From positions 62,001 to 126,000 of the IMG/VR virus record IMGVR_UViG_3300021142_002226: a DNA stretch of 64,000 nucleotides; one strand, written 5' to 3'. The DNA is from a virus. Of this stretch, positions 19,715-28,400 are shown in pieces (within the stretch, counting starts at the first letter, position 1; each line of letters opens with the position of its first letter). The translations under genes and the position numbers were made by a program. The notes under the pieces were generated by a model that did not search any database, was not told the origin of the DNA, and was given only the letters and a program-made list of their open reading frames with translations.

Positions 19715-22279
19715 TTATCTTGCTATTGGTGCGATTGGCATTTTTTGGTTATTATATCCTGAGTTACCTTTACTTACCCCATCGGTTATACTGTTTATGT
19801 ATGTTCCCAAAGTGTATCTACCAATCTTTTCTAAATCGTTTATTGTTATTTCTTTACCGTCCTCAGATCTAACGGTTATTGTTCCGCTATGTTTTATTTC
19901 TCCAGAACTATTACCACTATTATTTGTTAATCCAGCTTGGTCAAATAAGACTCCAATATCACCTTTTCCACCTTTAAATACTCTTCCTCCTGGTGTCATT
20001 AATGCATCATTAGTTGGTTCTGGTAATGCATCATTAGTTGGTTCTGGTTTTGATGTTGCGAGACCGACAGCTCCGCCTATTCCAGCGCCTACGGCAGCTC
20101 CACCTTGCATAAGAGGTAATATTGTTCCTATTGTAGCTCCGCCTGAAAGAATTGCTCCACCAATACCAACAGCTAAACCAGCAGCTCCACCAATTATTGC
20201 ACCAGTTTTTGCACCTTTTATTGTATCCCAAATACTTTTTATTGATAAATCATCTTCATGTTCTTTTATATCACCAAGATATTTATTTTTTTCATCTGGG
20301 TTTACAACATTTTCAAAACCTTTTCTATTTTTATAATTTTTATCAACATCCAATAATAATTTTTCACCCATTCTACTTATACTATCAAAACCTGTAGCTT
20401 TACCAATTGACATTAATAAATTACCCATAGCTTGCTCAAGATATGGTGCAATTAAATCCCATACACCCTTAAGTAATGCTACAATACCTTCTTTTATTTT
20501 ATCCATAAAAGAAGCTTTACCAGAAAATATATCAATTAATGTACTCGAAATACTTTTTACTTTTTCTATCACATCATTTAACATTTTACCCATTCTTCCA
20601 CTATCCCCAAATAAATCCTTTATTTTCGGTATAATAAAATTGATAAAATCATCCGTAAATTTACTTACTGTGTCTATGAAACCGCTATCTTCAAGTTTAT
20701 TGAAAATTTCAGCAAACACCTGACTGAATGAATTATAAATCCTTTCTAAAGGTATTTTTAATCTTTCCATGAAATTCAAACGATCTTGTGCTGCTTTTTC
20801 ATCCTTTTTTCTTGATTCAATAATGCTTTCGAATTCGTCTTTGCTTGTTAATGATGTAAGTAATTTGTTTGCACCATCAGATGTTTTGATATAATATTGT
20901 TTATCCTTATCATTAAATGTTACTAAATTAGCTAATGCTTGTTTGTCTTCATCAGAAAACATACCACTCATACCAGCTTTAGTTAACGCACCCATCTTAT
21001 CAGCTAATTTAGCTTGTTCAAGCGCACCATTTTTAAGTTGTTCAAAATCCACTCCGAGATTTCCAGCAGCTTCTTTTAATAGTTTCATTTGTGCTGGTGG
21101 AATATAGAAAATACCTTGTGCGTTTTTAGTTGCAAGACCCTTAGTCATATCCATCAAGTCTTTCAATAATTCATCTGGAGAATTTTGTGCCTTAAACATT
21201 AACGTGAATGCATCACCAAATTTATCAGCAAATGAACCACCTAATACTTGCATTTTTGCTGCCGCTTCTACAGCACCCTCTGGATCAAAAAATGCATCCG
21301 ACATTTTTTCTGCAATACCAGTTAAATCCATTCTTAATTGTACAGCTTGTGTTGCTAATTTAGTCATATTTTCAAGGCCACTTTTCATAGCGAATCCTGT
21401 CAATCCGTTTACTAACGATGAATAACTATCGAGAACTTTTTTACTATTTAACCCAAGTTTTGCCGCTTCATTTGTTGCTTTATTTGTTATATCATTAACT
21501 TTTTTGATACTGACACCAATATTACTGAATTGTGCAGCCAATTCTGTAGCACCATCTATACCTAACGCTGTTGACCTACCTATTTTTTCAATCAAGTCAA
21601 CATCTTCTTTATCAAAAATTTTATTTTTACCTGTAGTATCACTAAAATTTTGCATCATGTTGGTGACATCTTCCATTGAACCACCATATTTTATAGCAAC
21701 ATCAGTAAGTTCAGTCATATTTAACAGAAGACCTTTGGATTCTGCCCTTGTTAAACCAATATCAGCTGCCATATTACCAACAGCTTTTTGCATGGCCATG
21801 TATCTATCAAAAGCTTGAGATAATATACTTTTAGCTAAAGACCATAAATTACCAAGAATACTATTAACCATTCCAGCTATAGAGCCAACAATATTTTTTG
21901 CCGCATCAAGAATACCTCCGAATATGTCTTTCAAACCTCCCAAAATATCACCTGAAAATAATTTTGCAACACCTGTAAATGTACTTTTAAATAAACCACC
22001 AGTTGCCATTGCAACGCTTCTCATACCTCCTAATAGAATTGGACCAATACCAAGTGTAACTTTATTTAATGACTCGCCAAAAGAAGCTGCACTACCTTTT
22101 AACTGACTTGTTAATGTATTAGTACCTGTACTTAAATCTGGTAACTTAATTTTACCCCTCTCACCATAGCTACCACCACCACCTTTTGATTTAGGCATTT
22201 TAGCTTCACCCTGTGTAACAAGTTTTTGTAATAAATTTACAATATCATTACTTTTATCATTATTTGTATTGTCAGCCAT
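19715..22279 (-). CDS. Tape measure protein
   Basis: 854 residues. Ala/Gly-rich and helical with long amphipathic segments. The N-terminus is disordered (KMPKSKGGGGSYGERGKIKL). A hydrophobic stretch follows (about 60-150: GLFKSTFTGVAKLFSGDILG and similar repeats), and a second Gly/Ala-rich hydrophobic run lies near 690-750 (GAIIGGAAGLAVGIGGAILS and onwards). This is the usual make-up of tape measure proteins, which set tail length and are ejected ahead of the DNA. If the usual 1.5 angstrom per residue holds, the tail would be roughly 120-130 nm. It lies directly downstream of the chaperone pair, the standard position, and has its own TATTTATA box. Confidence 0.8.
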   Translation of the reverse strand: MADNTNNDKSNDIVNLLQKLVTQGEAKMPKSKGGGGSYGERGKIKLPDLSTGTNTLTSQLKGSAASFGESLNKVTLGIGPILLGGMRSVAMATGGLFKSTFTGVAKLFSGDILGGLKDIFGGILDAAKNIVGSIAGMVNSILGNLWSLAKSILSQAFDRYMAMQKAVGNMAADIGLTRAESKGLLLNMTELTDVAIKYGGSMEDVTNMMQNFSDTTGKNKIFDKEDVDLIEKIGRSTALGIDGATELAAQFSNIGVSIKKVNDITNKATNEAAKLGLNSKKVLDSYSSLVNGLTGFAMKSGLENMTKLATQAVQLRMDLTGIAEKMSDAFFDPEGAVEAAAKMQVLGGSFADKFGDAFTLMFKAQNSPDELLKDLMDMTKGLATKNAQGIFYIPPAQMKLLKEAAGNLGVDFEQLKNGALEQAKLADKMGALTKAGMSGMFSDEDKQALANLVTFNDKDKQYYIKTSDGANKLLTSLTSKDEFESIIESRKKDEKAAQDRLNFMERLKIPLERIYNSFSQVFAEIFNKLEDSGFIDTVSKFTDDFINFIIPKIKDLFGDSGRMGKMLNDVIEKVKSISSTLIDIFSGKASFMDKIKEGIVALLKGVWDLIAPYLEQAMGNLLMSIGKATGFDSISRMGEKLLLDVDKNYKNRKGFENVVNPDEKNKYLGDIKEHEDDLSIKSIWDTIKGAKTGAIIGGAAGLAVGIGGAILSGGATIGTILPLMQGGAAVGAGIGGAVGLATSKPEPTNDALPEPTNDALMTPGGRVFKGGKGDIGVLFDQAGLTNNSGNSSGEIKHSGTITVRSEDGKEITINDLEKIGRYTLGTYINSITDGVSKGNSGYNNQKMPIAPIAR
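20000..20047. repeat. 24-bp perfect tandem duplication inside the tape measure gene
   Basis: Two adjacent identical 24-base units (20000-20023 and 20024-20047) encode the repeated peptide EPTNDAL in the linker following the Gly/Ala-rich segment. Probably a slippage duplication in a flexible part of the protein. Confidence 0.85.
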
Positions 22280-22295
22280 ACAATCGTTTCTTTTC

Positions 22296-22303
22296 TATAA
22301 ATA
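22296..22303 (-). promoter_or_regulatory. TATTTATA box before the tape measure gene
   Basis: Minus-strand context AAACTATTTATAGA, ending 16 bases before the ATG at 22279. It sits immediately after a terminator, so a fresh promoter is needed here, which supports the promoter reading. Confidence 0.5.
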
Positions 22304-22312
22304 GTTTATAAT

Positions 22313-22344
22313 AAAAAAAACCAATTACATATTATAATTGGTTT
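22313..22344 (-). terminator. Intrinsic terminator between chaperone and tape measure genes
   Basis: A 10-bp stem (AAACCAATTA with TAATTGGTTT, 22318-22327 and 22335-22344) with a 7-base loop. On the minus strand it is followed by a run of eight T. It overlaps the stop codon of the chaperone extension frame. Confidence 0.7.
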
Positions 22345-22630
22345 AATTTGTATTTTTACTTGCTTGTTCAGCTCTTTCTTGTCTTTTTTCCGCTTCTGTA
22401 ATAAGATGATCTAACATTATTTTTCTTTCATAAACTGGCATTATCAATAAATCTGAATATGAAAATCTACCATGTTTTATCAAAAGATAAAACTCATAAA
22501 TCATATCATACTTATACGTTGAGGTAGGGCCAAAGAAACTTGGTTGTGATGGGAAGTTCACCAAAAAAAAACTCACCACTCGGTGCTTCAACATTGATAC
22601 GTGTATCAAGTCCTGGTTCATTGTCAACAA
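22343..22630 (-). CDS. Second frame of tail-assembly chaperone (probable frameshift extension)
   Basis: This 95-codon frame overlaps the end of the upstream 253-aa gene by 119 bases and lies just before the tape measure, as the T/GT extension does in many tailed phages. From the nine-T run (22571-22563) onward it encodes 73 residues, mostly helical and charged (FYLLIKHGRFSYSDLLIM, YERKIMLDHLITEAEKRQER). It lies in the +1 frame relative to the upstream gene, so a +1 or -2 slip on the T run would fuse it. If translated alone, the better start is the ATG at 22510-22508 (53 aa), since the part before the T run looks like out-of-frame coding. Frameshifting is inferred, not shown. Confidence 0.6.
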   Translation of the reverse strand: MLTMNQDLIHVSMLKHRVVSFFLVNFPSQPSFFGPTSTYKYDMIYEFYLLIKHGRFSYSDLLIMPVYERKIMLDHLITEAEKRQERAEQASKNTN

Positions 22631-23273
22631 TGAATTTTCTTAGTTGGGAAGCTTCAATTGGCATCATATTGTTAACAAACTCAATTATTTGTTGTTTATC
22701 TCTAATACCATCAATCTCCATAACCTGAGCTTGCAATCTCTTTGTTAAAAGTTCCGATACAGCATTCACACCCATTTTTTTTCTCTTAGCTTCATCTTCT
22801 TTAGCAATAATATCTTCTTCATCAGATGTTAAATATCTATATTTTATAACTTTCTTAGTTTTTGGTAATTGGAAAGTTATTTCACCATTTTGGTCTGGCT
22901 CAACACTAATTTCTTTAGCTTGAAAAGTACTGATGTCAACTTCTGTTTCAAAATTTTCTTTGGTTTTTGGGTCTACCAATTCAACTGAATACATTTCACC
23001 ATACCCAGTAGCTCTTAACCAAAATAAGATAGCATTTCTGTCACAAGCAAGCATATCTTTAGGTCTCAAATCTTTATCCAATACTTTCTTATCCAATAAC
23101 ATATCCAATACTTTTCCAGATTGAATAAGATTTGGTGAAGTTAAAAGGTTTTCATCCGATGCTGTTAAATATGCAACTTTTACAGCAGCTTTTTTATTTT
23201 TGTAAAATAAACCACCTGAAGGTAAAGCAATTACATCATGTGCTGGTTCGATAATTTGTTGAAAATCATTCAT
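22512..23273 (-). CDS. Tail-assembly chaperone / baseplate hub assembly protein (gp26/gp51-type)
   Basis: 253 residues. The opening motif (VIALPSGGLFYKNKKAAVKV, then YLTASDENLLTSPNLI) and the middle (LDKDLRPKDMLACDRNAILF, WLRATGYG) match the family of T4-like base-plate hub assembly proteins (gp26/gp51). These act as chaperones for the tape measure. Residues 235-237 are FFF encoded by a nine-T run, after which the frame ends within 16 codons. A second frame takes over there. Its ATG overlaps the stop of the upstream GIY-YIG-like gene as ATGA. Confidence 0.7.
   Translation of the reverse strand: MNDFQQIIEPAHDVIALPSGGLFYKNKKAAVKVAYLTASDENLLTSPNLIQSGKVLDMLLDKKVLDKDLRPKDMLACDRNAILFWLRATGYGEMYSVELVDPKTKENFETEVDISTFQAKEISVEPDQNGEITFQLPKTKKVIKYRYLTSDEEDIIAKEDEAKRKKMGVNAVSELLTKRLQAQVMEIDGIRDKQQIIEFVNNMMPIEASQLRKFIVDNEPGLDTRINVEAPSGEFFFGELPITTKFLWPYLNV
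22563..22571 (-). promoter_or_regulatory. Slippery run of nine T in the chaperone overlap
   Basis: Nine consecutive A on the plus strand, read as UUU UUU UUU in the chaperone gene. Tandem UUU codons allow tRNA-Phe re-pairing, and nine U can also cause RNA polymerase slippage. Either could join the 253-aa gene to the second frame, giving a product of about 309-310 residues. Confidence 0.5.
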
Positions 23274-23602
23274 ATTTTTAGTCTTTTTAATATATAGTAG
23301 TTATTTTCTTTTTTTAATAATTCTATGTTATTAGTAATAGTAACACATCTTTGTTCGAAAGTCAATACTTCATCAATAGAAAGTTCAAACCATTCCCCAA
23401 TTAATTTTTTTGTTATAAATTCTCTATGAAGTGTTTTTTCAATCAAATTAGCATATTCAGATTCAAATACTTTCAATATTTCAACTTTTTCACTATTACC
23501 AGTCTGTAAATTTTTTACTCTGTTGTTAATATTTTTTGTCGTTGATACACCGATTTTGTATTTATCACCTGATCTAATCAAATAAATGATTTTTTTTGAC
23601 AT
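23270..23602 (-). CDS. GIY-YIG-like nuclease (T5orf172/MUG113 type)
   Basis: 110 residues. The pattern IIYLIRSGDKYKIGVS, then NRVKNLQTGNSEKVEILKVF, EKTLHREF and GEWFEL is that of the small T5orf172/MUG113 branch of GIY-YIG nucleases, in which YKIG replaces YIG. These are often free-standing mobile genes in phages. It is inserted between a VSR-like gene and the tail chaperone, with a 4-base ATGA overlap to the latter. It may cut DNA for homing, but a domesticated role cannot be excluded. Confidence 0.7.
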   Translation of the reverse strand: MSKKIIYLIRSGDKYKIGVSTTKNINNRVKNLQTGNSEKVEILKVFESEYANLIEKTLHREFITKKLIGEWFELSIDEVLTFEQRCVTITNNIELLKKENNYYILKRLKI

Positions 23603-23643
23603 ATATATAATATATACATAATATACATTAAAGTAAAGTTTAT

Positions 23644-24060
23644 ATGAAGAAAAAGAAAAAAATCAGTAGTTTTGGAAAAAAAATGAAAGAAATGAATGGT
23701 ACCTCAAAACTTGAGGTTAAATTTAGTCAATTATTAGACGAATTGAATATCAAATATATTACACATTATATCTTTAAGGATAGGGAATATGATTTTTTTC
23801 TGTTAGAGCACAATATATTGGTTGAAACCCATGGTTGTTTCTTTCATTGTTGTAAAGAAGACGGATTTAAACCAGAATATGCTTTTCAAAGAAAAAATAT
23901 AAAAAACGATCAATATAAAAGTAAAATAGTTAAATTTGATAAAGATTATAATCTATTAATTGTATGGGAACATGAAATGAAAGACAAGAAAGTGTTAACT
24001 GAGAAGATCAATAACTTTGTTGGAAAATATAGTAAAAATTTATTGATTGAAAAAAAGTAG
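23644..24060 (+). CDS. VSR/DUF559-like endonuclease, probable homing nuclease
   Basis: 138 residues. The features follow the very-short-patch-repair (PD-(D/E)XK-like) fold: N-terminal helix SKLEVKFSQLLDELNIKY, metal-binding Asp and strand DREYDFFL, then ILVETHGCFFHCC, and the later helix/strand NIKNDQYKSKIVKFDKDYNL, LIVWEHE. Vsr has a similar 'vDGCFWHgC' strand. Phage versions act as intron-linked or free-standing homing endonucleases. It lies alone on the plus strand inside a minus-strand tail operon, next to another nuclease gene, which points to insertion by transfer. Confidence 0.65.
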   Translation: MKKKKKISSFGKKMKEMNGTSKLEVKFSQLLDELNIKYITHYIFKDREYDFFLLEHNILVETHGCFFHCCKEDGFKPEYAFQRKNIKNDQYKSKIVKFDKDYNLLIVWEHEMKDKKVLTEKINNFVGKYSKNLLIEKK

Positions 24061-24068
24061 TAAGTACC

Positions 24069-24096
24069 AAGACTAATTTCAATTATTTTTAGTCTT
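24069..24096. terminator. Hairpin between convergent genes
   Basis: An 8-bp stem (AAGACTAA with TTAGTCTT) and 12-base loop, followed on the plus strand by TATTTTTG. It lies 8 bases past the VSR-like gene stop and overlaps the stop of the converging minus-strand gene, so it may end transcription from both sides. The U-tract is modest. Confidence 0.45.
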
Positions 24097-24502
24097 TATT
24101 TTTGTTCATTTTACGATAAACAGTATCAAAACGTCTATCTAATTGTTTTTCAAGTTCCTTCTTTTCATCTTCAATTAAACGATATATTTCATTTAATTTT
24201 GTTTCTAAAGAATTATCTCGATTTTCGAAGTCTCTATCAGTATTATTGAATCTATCTTCAATAGTCCTGAATACATCTTCGATTTGTCTTGCAAGCTCTG
24301 TATTGAGCTCTTTTATTTTATCACCATGATTTCGATCCTGATCATCAAAATGACGATAAATTCCGTCAATTATACTTTCAGTTTCGTTACGCAAAACTTC
24401 TAATTTTGAAACCTTACGTGTTAACTTTACAATTGCCCAAGTCATTAAACCTAAGAATATCACACCAAGTGTGATTGATATTGTAGCTATTATTATTTCC
24501 AT
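24089..24502 (-). CDS. Membrane-anchored coiled-coil protein
   Basis: 137 residues. Residues 3-26 are one hydrophobic membrane segment (IIIATISITLGVIFLGLMTW, then AIVKL), with a short N-terminus. The rest is a long, charged, heptad-like coiled coil (KELNTELARQIEDVFRTIED and following). Topology is probably N-out/C-in by the positive KLTRKVSK flank. No family is recognised. It stands between the tube terminator and the nuclease genes, so it may be accessory; a role at the host envelope is possible. Confidence 0.6.
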   Translation of the reverse strand: MEIIIATISITLGVIFLGLMTWAIVKLTRKVSKLEVLRNETESIIDGIYRHFDDQDRNHGDKIKELNTELARQIEDVFRTIEDRFNNTDRDFENRDNSLETKLNEIYRLIEDEKKELEKQLDRRFDTVYRKMNKNKD

Positions 24503-24584
24503 ATATATTTTTTTTTAATTTATACGAAATTAATCATGATACTTACTAATACAATTATAATATTGAAATTCTTAAAATAAATAA

Positions 24585-24629
24585 AAAACCTTCAAATATC
24601 CAAAAATAATTGAATAAATTGAAGGTTTT
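24585..24629 (-). terminator. Terminator after the tail tube gene
   Basis: An 11-bp stem (AAAACCTTCAA with TTGAAGGTTTT) with a 23-base loop. On the minus strand it is followed by two more T. It starts 21 bases past the tube gene stop. Confidence 0.6.
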
Positions 24630-24650
24630 AAGTATTTCAAATTTAAAATA

Positions 24651-25139
24651 TTAGTAAACTAATATAGCTCTATCAAAACGTAAGGTTATGTCAATCTCTG
24701 CAAGATCGTTAGAATCATAACCTAAATCTTTGAAATCACCTGAAGTTATAAATGCTCCTTGTAAAATCCATTTTTCAACAACAACTCCTGTAGGATCCAG
24801 CATTTCTAATTCAACGTCTTTTTTGTAACCTGCCGCATAACCCATTCTACCAGTTACAGATTCTGCACAAAGACGAATCCATTCCATGATAGCTTGTGAT
24901 GCTGAAGGACCAATTGGATCTCTCAAAGTAACTGTAATAGTTTCCCATACAAATCTACCAGCAACCCAAGTTGAAGTATTCAAAAAAGGAATTTCAGTTT
25001 CTGCTACTGTAATTTTAGGTCTTGAAGCCGTTTTGATAAACCACTCATTAATTCCTAATGAACTTGGAAATCTTAATATAAACCTATTCTTTTTCTTTGG
25101 TTCATACGGAACAGGCATTTTCATCAACAAATTAGCCAT
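24651..25139 (-). CDS. 19: Tail tube protein (gp19-like)
   Basis: 162 residues, the length of T4 gp19 (163). The layout is that of T4-type tube proteins: N-terminal MPVPYEPKKKNRFILRFPSS, a central strand pair WVAGRFVWETITVTLRDPIG, the helix SQAIMEWIRLCAES, and C-terminal strands ELEMLDPTGVVVEKWILQG, DLAEIDITLRFDRAIL. It polymerises into the inner tube through which DNA passes. It follows the sheath gene, as in T4, but an unusual palindrome-rich spacer of about 260 bases and its own TATTTATA box separate the two. Confidence 0.9.
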   Translation of the reverse strand: MANLLMKMPVPYEPKKKNRFILRFPSSLGINEWFIKTASRPKITVAETEIPFLNTSTWVAGRFVWETITVTLRDPIGPSASQAIMEWIRLCAESVTGRMGYAAGYKKDVELEMLDPTGVVVEKWILQGAFITSGDFKDLGYDSNDLAEIDITLRFDRAILVY

Positions 25140-25176
25140 AATATATTTTTTTAAAATTTAATTTTATTTTCTTACT

Positions 25177-25184
25177 TATAAATA
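25177..25184 (-). promoter_or_regulatory. TATTTATA box before the tail tube gene
   Basis: Minus-strand context AAACTATTTATAAG, 37 bases before the ATG at 25139; the core AAACTATTTATA is identical to the box before the tape measure gene. Confidence 0.45.
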
Positions 25185-25277
25185 GTTTAAAAGATGATTT
25201 CTACGCATTCAATTTAAAAATATTTGAAAATAATTTTAAAAAAACTTGTTTTTATCATTTTCTTTTCCTAATTTTAT

Positions 25278-25395
25278 ATAGGTCCTATATAATAATAGGA
25301 CCAATATATAATATATATAATATAATAAATAAGGACCTGGTCCTAATATAATATATAATATAATAATAAGGACCTAATATATATTAGGTCCTTAT
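25278..25395. repeat. GGTCC/GGACC palindrome cluster between sheath and tube genes
   Basis: Six GGTCC/GGACC half-sites pair as three inverted repeats in otherwise pure A/T. These are a perfect 30-bp palindrome at 25366-25395, a tight pair AGGACC-T-GGTCCT at 25332-25344, and GGTCCTAT..ATAGGACC at 25281-25302 (6-base loop). The first starts 7 bases after the sheath stop and could act as a terminator or 3' stabiliser, although no U-run follows it on the minus strand. Alternative pairings between the half-sites are possible. Confidence 0.7.
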
Positions 25396-25401
25396 ATTTT
25401 T

Positions 25402-28400
25402 TTACAAATTTTCAAATGAAACACTTGTTGGAGTTACATCAAACTCAAGTTCAATAAACTCTAATGCATCAATTGGTTTCAAGAATATTTTACCTGTTAA
25501 GGTATTTCTATCTGTATCAGAAGCTGGATCCAATTTGATTCTAAAATCACTTAGACCTCTTTCTTTTCTAATATTATCCAATATTGGATTAACTAATGAT
25601 AAGAATTGTGTTCTTACAATATCGTCATTTGGATCGAATAATAATCTATTAGAAACAGATATAATAAGTTTTCTTGCTTGAAGTAATAATCTTCTGATAT
25701 TCAATCTGTTAAGAGCTGAATCTCTTTCTTGTAAGTTTCTATTACCCCAAATTACTGTACCAACATCAGAGAAGGTTGCTATTGGGTTAACTCTTGAAGG
25801 ATAAAGAATATCTCTTGCGTCTTGGTCAAGAACAATTCTTGTTCTTTTACAGTTAACTAAACCTCTATTATAACCTGCGGTAGCAAACCAAGGGAATGCA
25901 ACGTTATCGGTATAAGCTAAGTTTCTTACTACTTCAAGAGTAGGTGGTAACCATAGGTAAGCATTGTTTTCAACGTCAGCTATTTGTAACCAAGGATAGA
26001 AAAGAGCTGTATAGTTTGAATCTAAGTTCAAATTATCCATCATATCAGAGATATCATTAGGGAACATCCATTGAGTTGTATCTGCTGGATTTGTATTGTT
26101 ATATACAGATATATCTGGTATTGTTGCGATATAGATTGAATCTAATCTTTTCTCTTCAACTATTGTTATTACCTCTTGTGCTAATTCATTGTTATTTACA
26201 ACATCAATACCTGGAGTTACTAATACATTTATATTAGTTTTTTCTGGGTTTTGGAATGTTTTATAACCATATAGGTAAGCATAGTAATCCGAAGAACCCC
26301 AAGTTTCGTCATATTCAGCATTAGTGAATGAAGCAAAATGTCCATTAACAAAGCTTGATTGTCCAATTCTGTATAAATCACCATTAGTTCTTGTATCTCT
26401 ATAGAAATCCCAACCATCAAATCCTCCAGACATAAGCGCTGTGAATTTTCTTGTTTTGATATCGTAATATGTTTGAGTTGTATCTGTAGCTAAAAGTACT
26501 GGGTCAGTGAATTGTCCATCTCCAACAGCATATAAAGAAGTATCAGCATTTACGTCAAGGTGGAAACCTTTTGTCATACCACCCCAAGGGTTACCTGTAT
26601 TATATGTAATTGTACCAATATTTTCAGCACCAATGAATGATGTTATATCAGCGTCAAAACCATAATCATAGTCACTGAAACCTAAGTAAGTTTTTCTAAC
26701 TTTATCTCCAGAAGATATCAAAGTAGTTCCCAAAGGATTAGTTTGCCATACATCACCAGGTTGATAATACTTAGTTTTGTATGCAATTTCTGGTATAGCC
26801 ACATCAGAATATGTTCTGAAAGAATAACCTTCGAAACCAGCTGGAACAGCATCAGAAGGTGCGTTTGGATCAACATCAATTATGATATATGAACTATTTA
26901 ATGTATATTTGTTATCAAGTGTACCAACTAATCTTCCGATAAAGTTAGAACTTGCTTCATCCATTGTACAATTCAAGTATCTTTCGAATATAACAGGCAC
27001 AGCATCAGTATCAGAGAACGATCTAACCAAAAGGTCAAATGTACCCTTAGCAAGATCTACGTTTGCAATAGAAACCTTAATTTCAGTATTTGCATGATTA
27101 CCATCAGATATAGAAACCACTCTGAATAGATTTTGTGCTTTTCCACCTCTTAACTCGGAAACAAAGAACGGAGTAGAAGGGGCTTGGTATTGGAACATAA
27201 AGTTATTCCAACCACCTGCACCAGCTGGGATATATTTCAATTCAGGATGAAGTCCTTTTATTTTACCATTTAACCAACCTTTTGCAAGTGTTGAATCATA
27301 TGTTTCTTCAACATACATTTCAGTAGTTTTATCGGTATTTGTAACACCAAGTACGTTTTTGATATAATTTCTTTTTGTTTCATCCAAAGAAAGATTATAT
27401 GTGAATGTAGTACTTGTTGTAGTTTTACCTGTTATTGTAATGTCAGCATAAGGATTTGATTCAGCGCTAACAATACTACCATATCCTACAGTTGAACCAC
27501 TAACTAAAAAGTCTAATGTATCATTCACATAAAGACCTTTTCCTCTAATTGTAGAAACCAACATATTATGATATTCTGCATATGGATCAGCAGCATATGA
27601 TGTAACGTATATTTTAACTTTACCAAAGATTGATGTACCGTTTTCATATACATGGTCTGTTGTCATTATGAATGAAACACCACTATATGTTTCAGTCATA
27701 GTATCGTATACAAACGTATCATTTATAAAGTAAGCATCTTCATCGCTTGAAGGTACAGTTGATGGATAAACATAAGAATCAACAGTAGATGGTGCATTAT
27801 TCACATACGTAGAAGTATTACCACCAGTCGTTTTAGCTGCATTTGTTACAGTTGTAACTGTTGCTGAAGGGTTAACACCCCATTTCATTATATCGTGCTT
27901 CCAATAGTTACCTGTAGTACCTGTAGCAGTAGTGTATTTTGCAAAGTAATTGTTATAAGCATTCACAATCAGTGATGAGTCAATACCTACCAAACTTGCT
28001 ATATTTGCAAGAACTGATGTTGATGTTCCTGTTACATTATAAACAGTATCAGTTGTTGTACCTGAGAAACCAAAAGTATAAGATGTTGTTGTAGGTACCA
28101 TTGTGGTTTGATCAACCGCACCGAGCGTTCTAATTGCCCAAGCATCTCCTTTATCGTAACCAGATAAACCAAGAATACGAGTTACGTACAATTGGTTTGA
28201 TTGACTCAAATAATTTTTTGCTATATATGAAAGTTCATATTTAACAATTTGGGTATTTCTAAATTTTTCAGGATTAATTCCACCAAAAACCTTAGAAAAT
28301 TGGTCATAATTTGCAATAGGAATTGGCTGAAATGCTGGGCCTTTTACGGTTTCGCCAGCCGCACCTAAAGTCGTTATACCAATCGTCTCAATGCTGTATG

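Noticed and set aside
19668-20336. A 222-codon open frame on the plus strand opposite the tape measure gene
   Set aside because: It is antisense to Gly/Ala-rich codons of the tape measure gene, and its Pro/Ile/Leu-heavy product looks like a reverse reading rather than a real protein.
23597-23627. TTG-N20-TAATATAC before the VSR-like gene as a promoter
   Set aside because: Only the TTG and spacing fit; the -7 box lacks the TTTG part, and the region is a simple AT repeat where such matches are easy to find.
25301-25330. AT-only run between sheath and tube genes as a replication origin
   Set aside because: It has neither iterated binding sites nor strand asymmetry that I can see; the palindromes around it are better explained as RNA or terminator structures.
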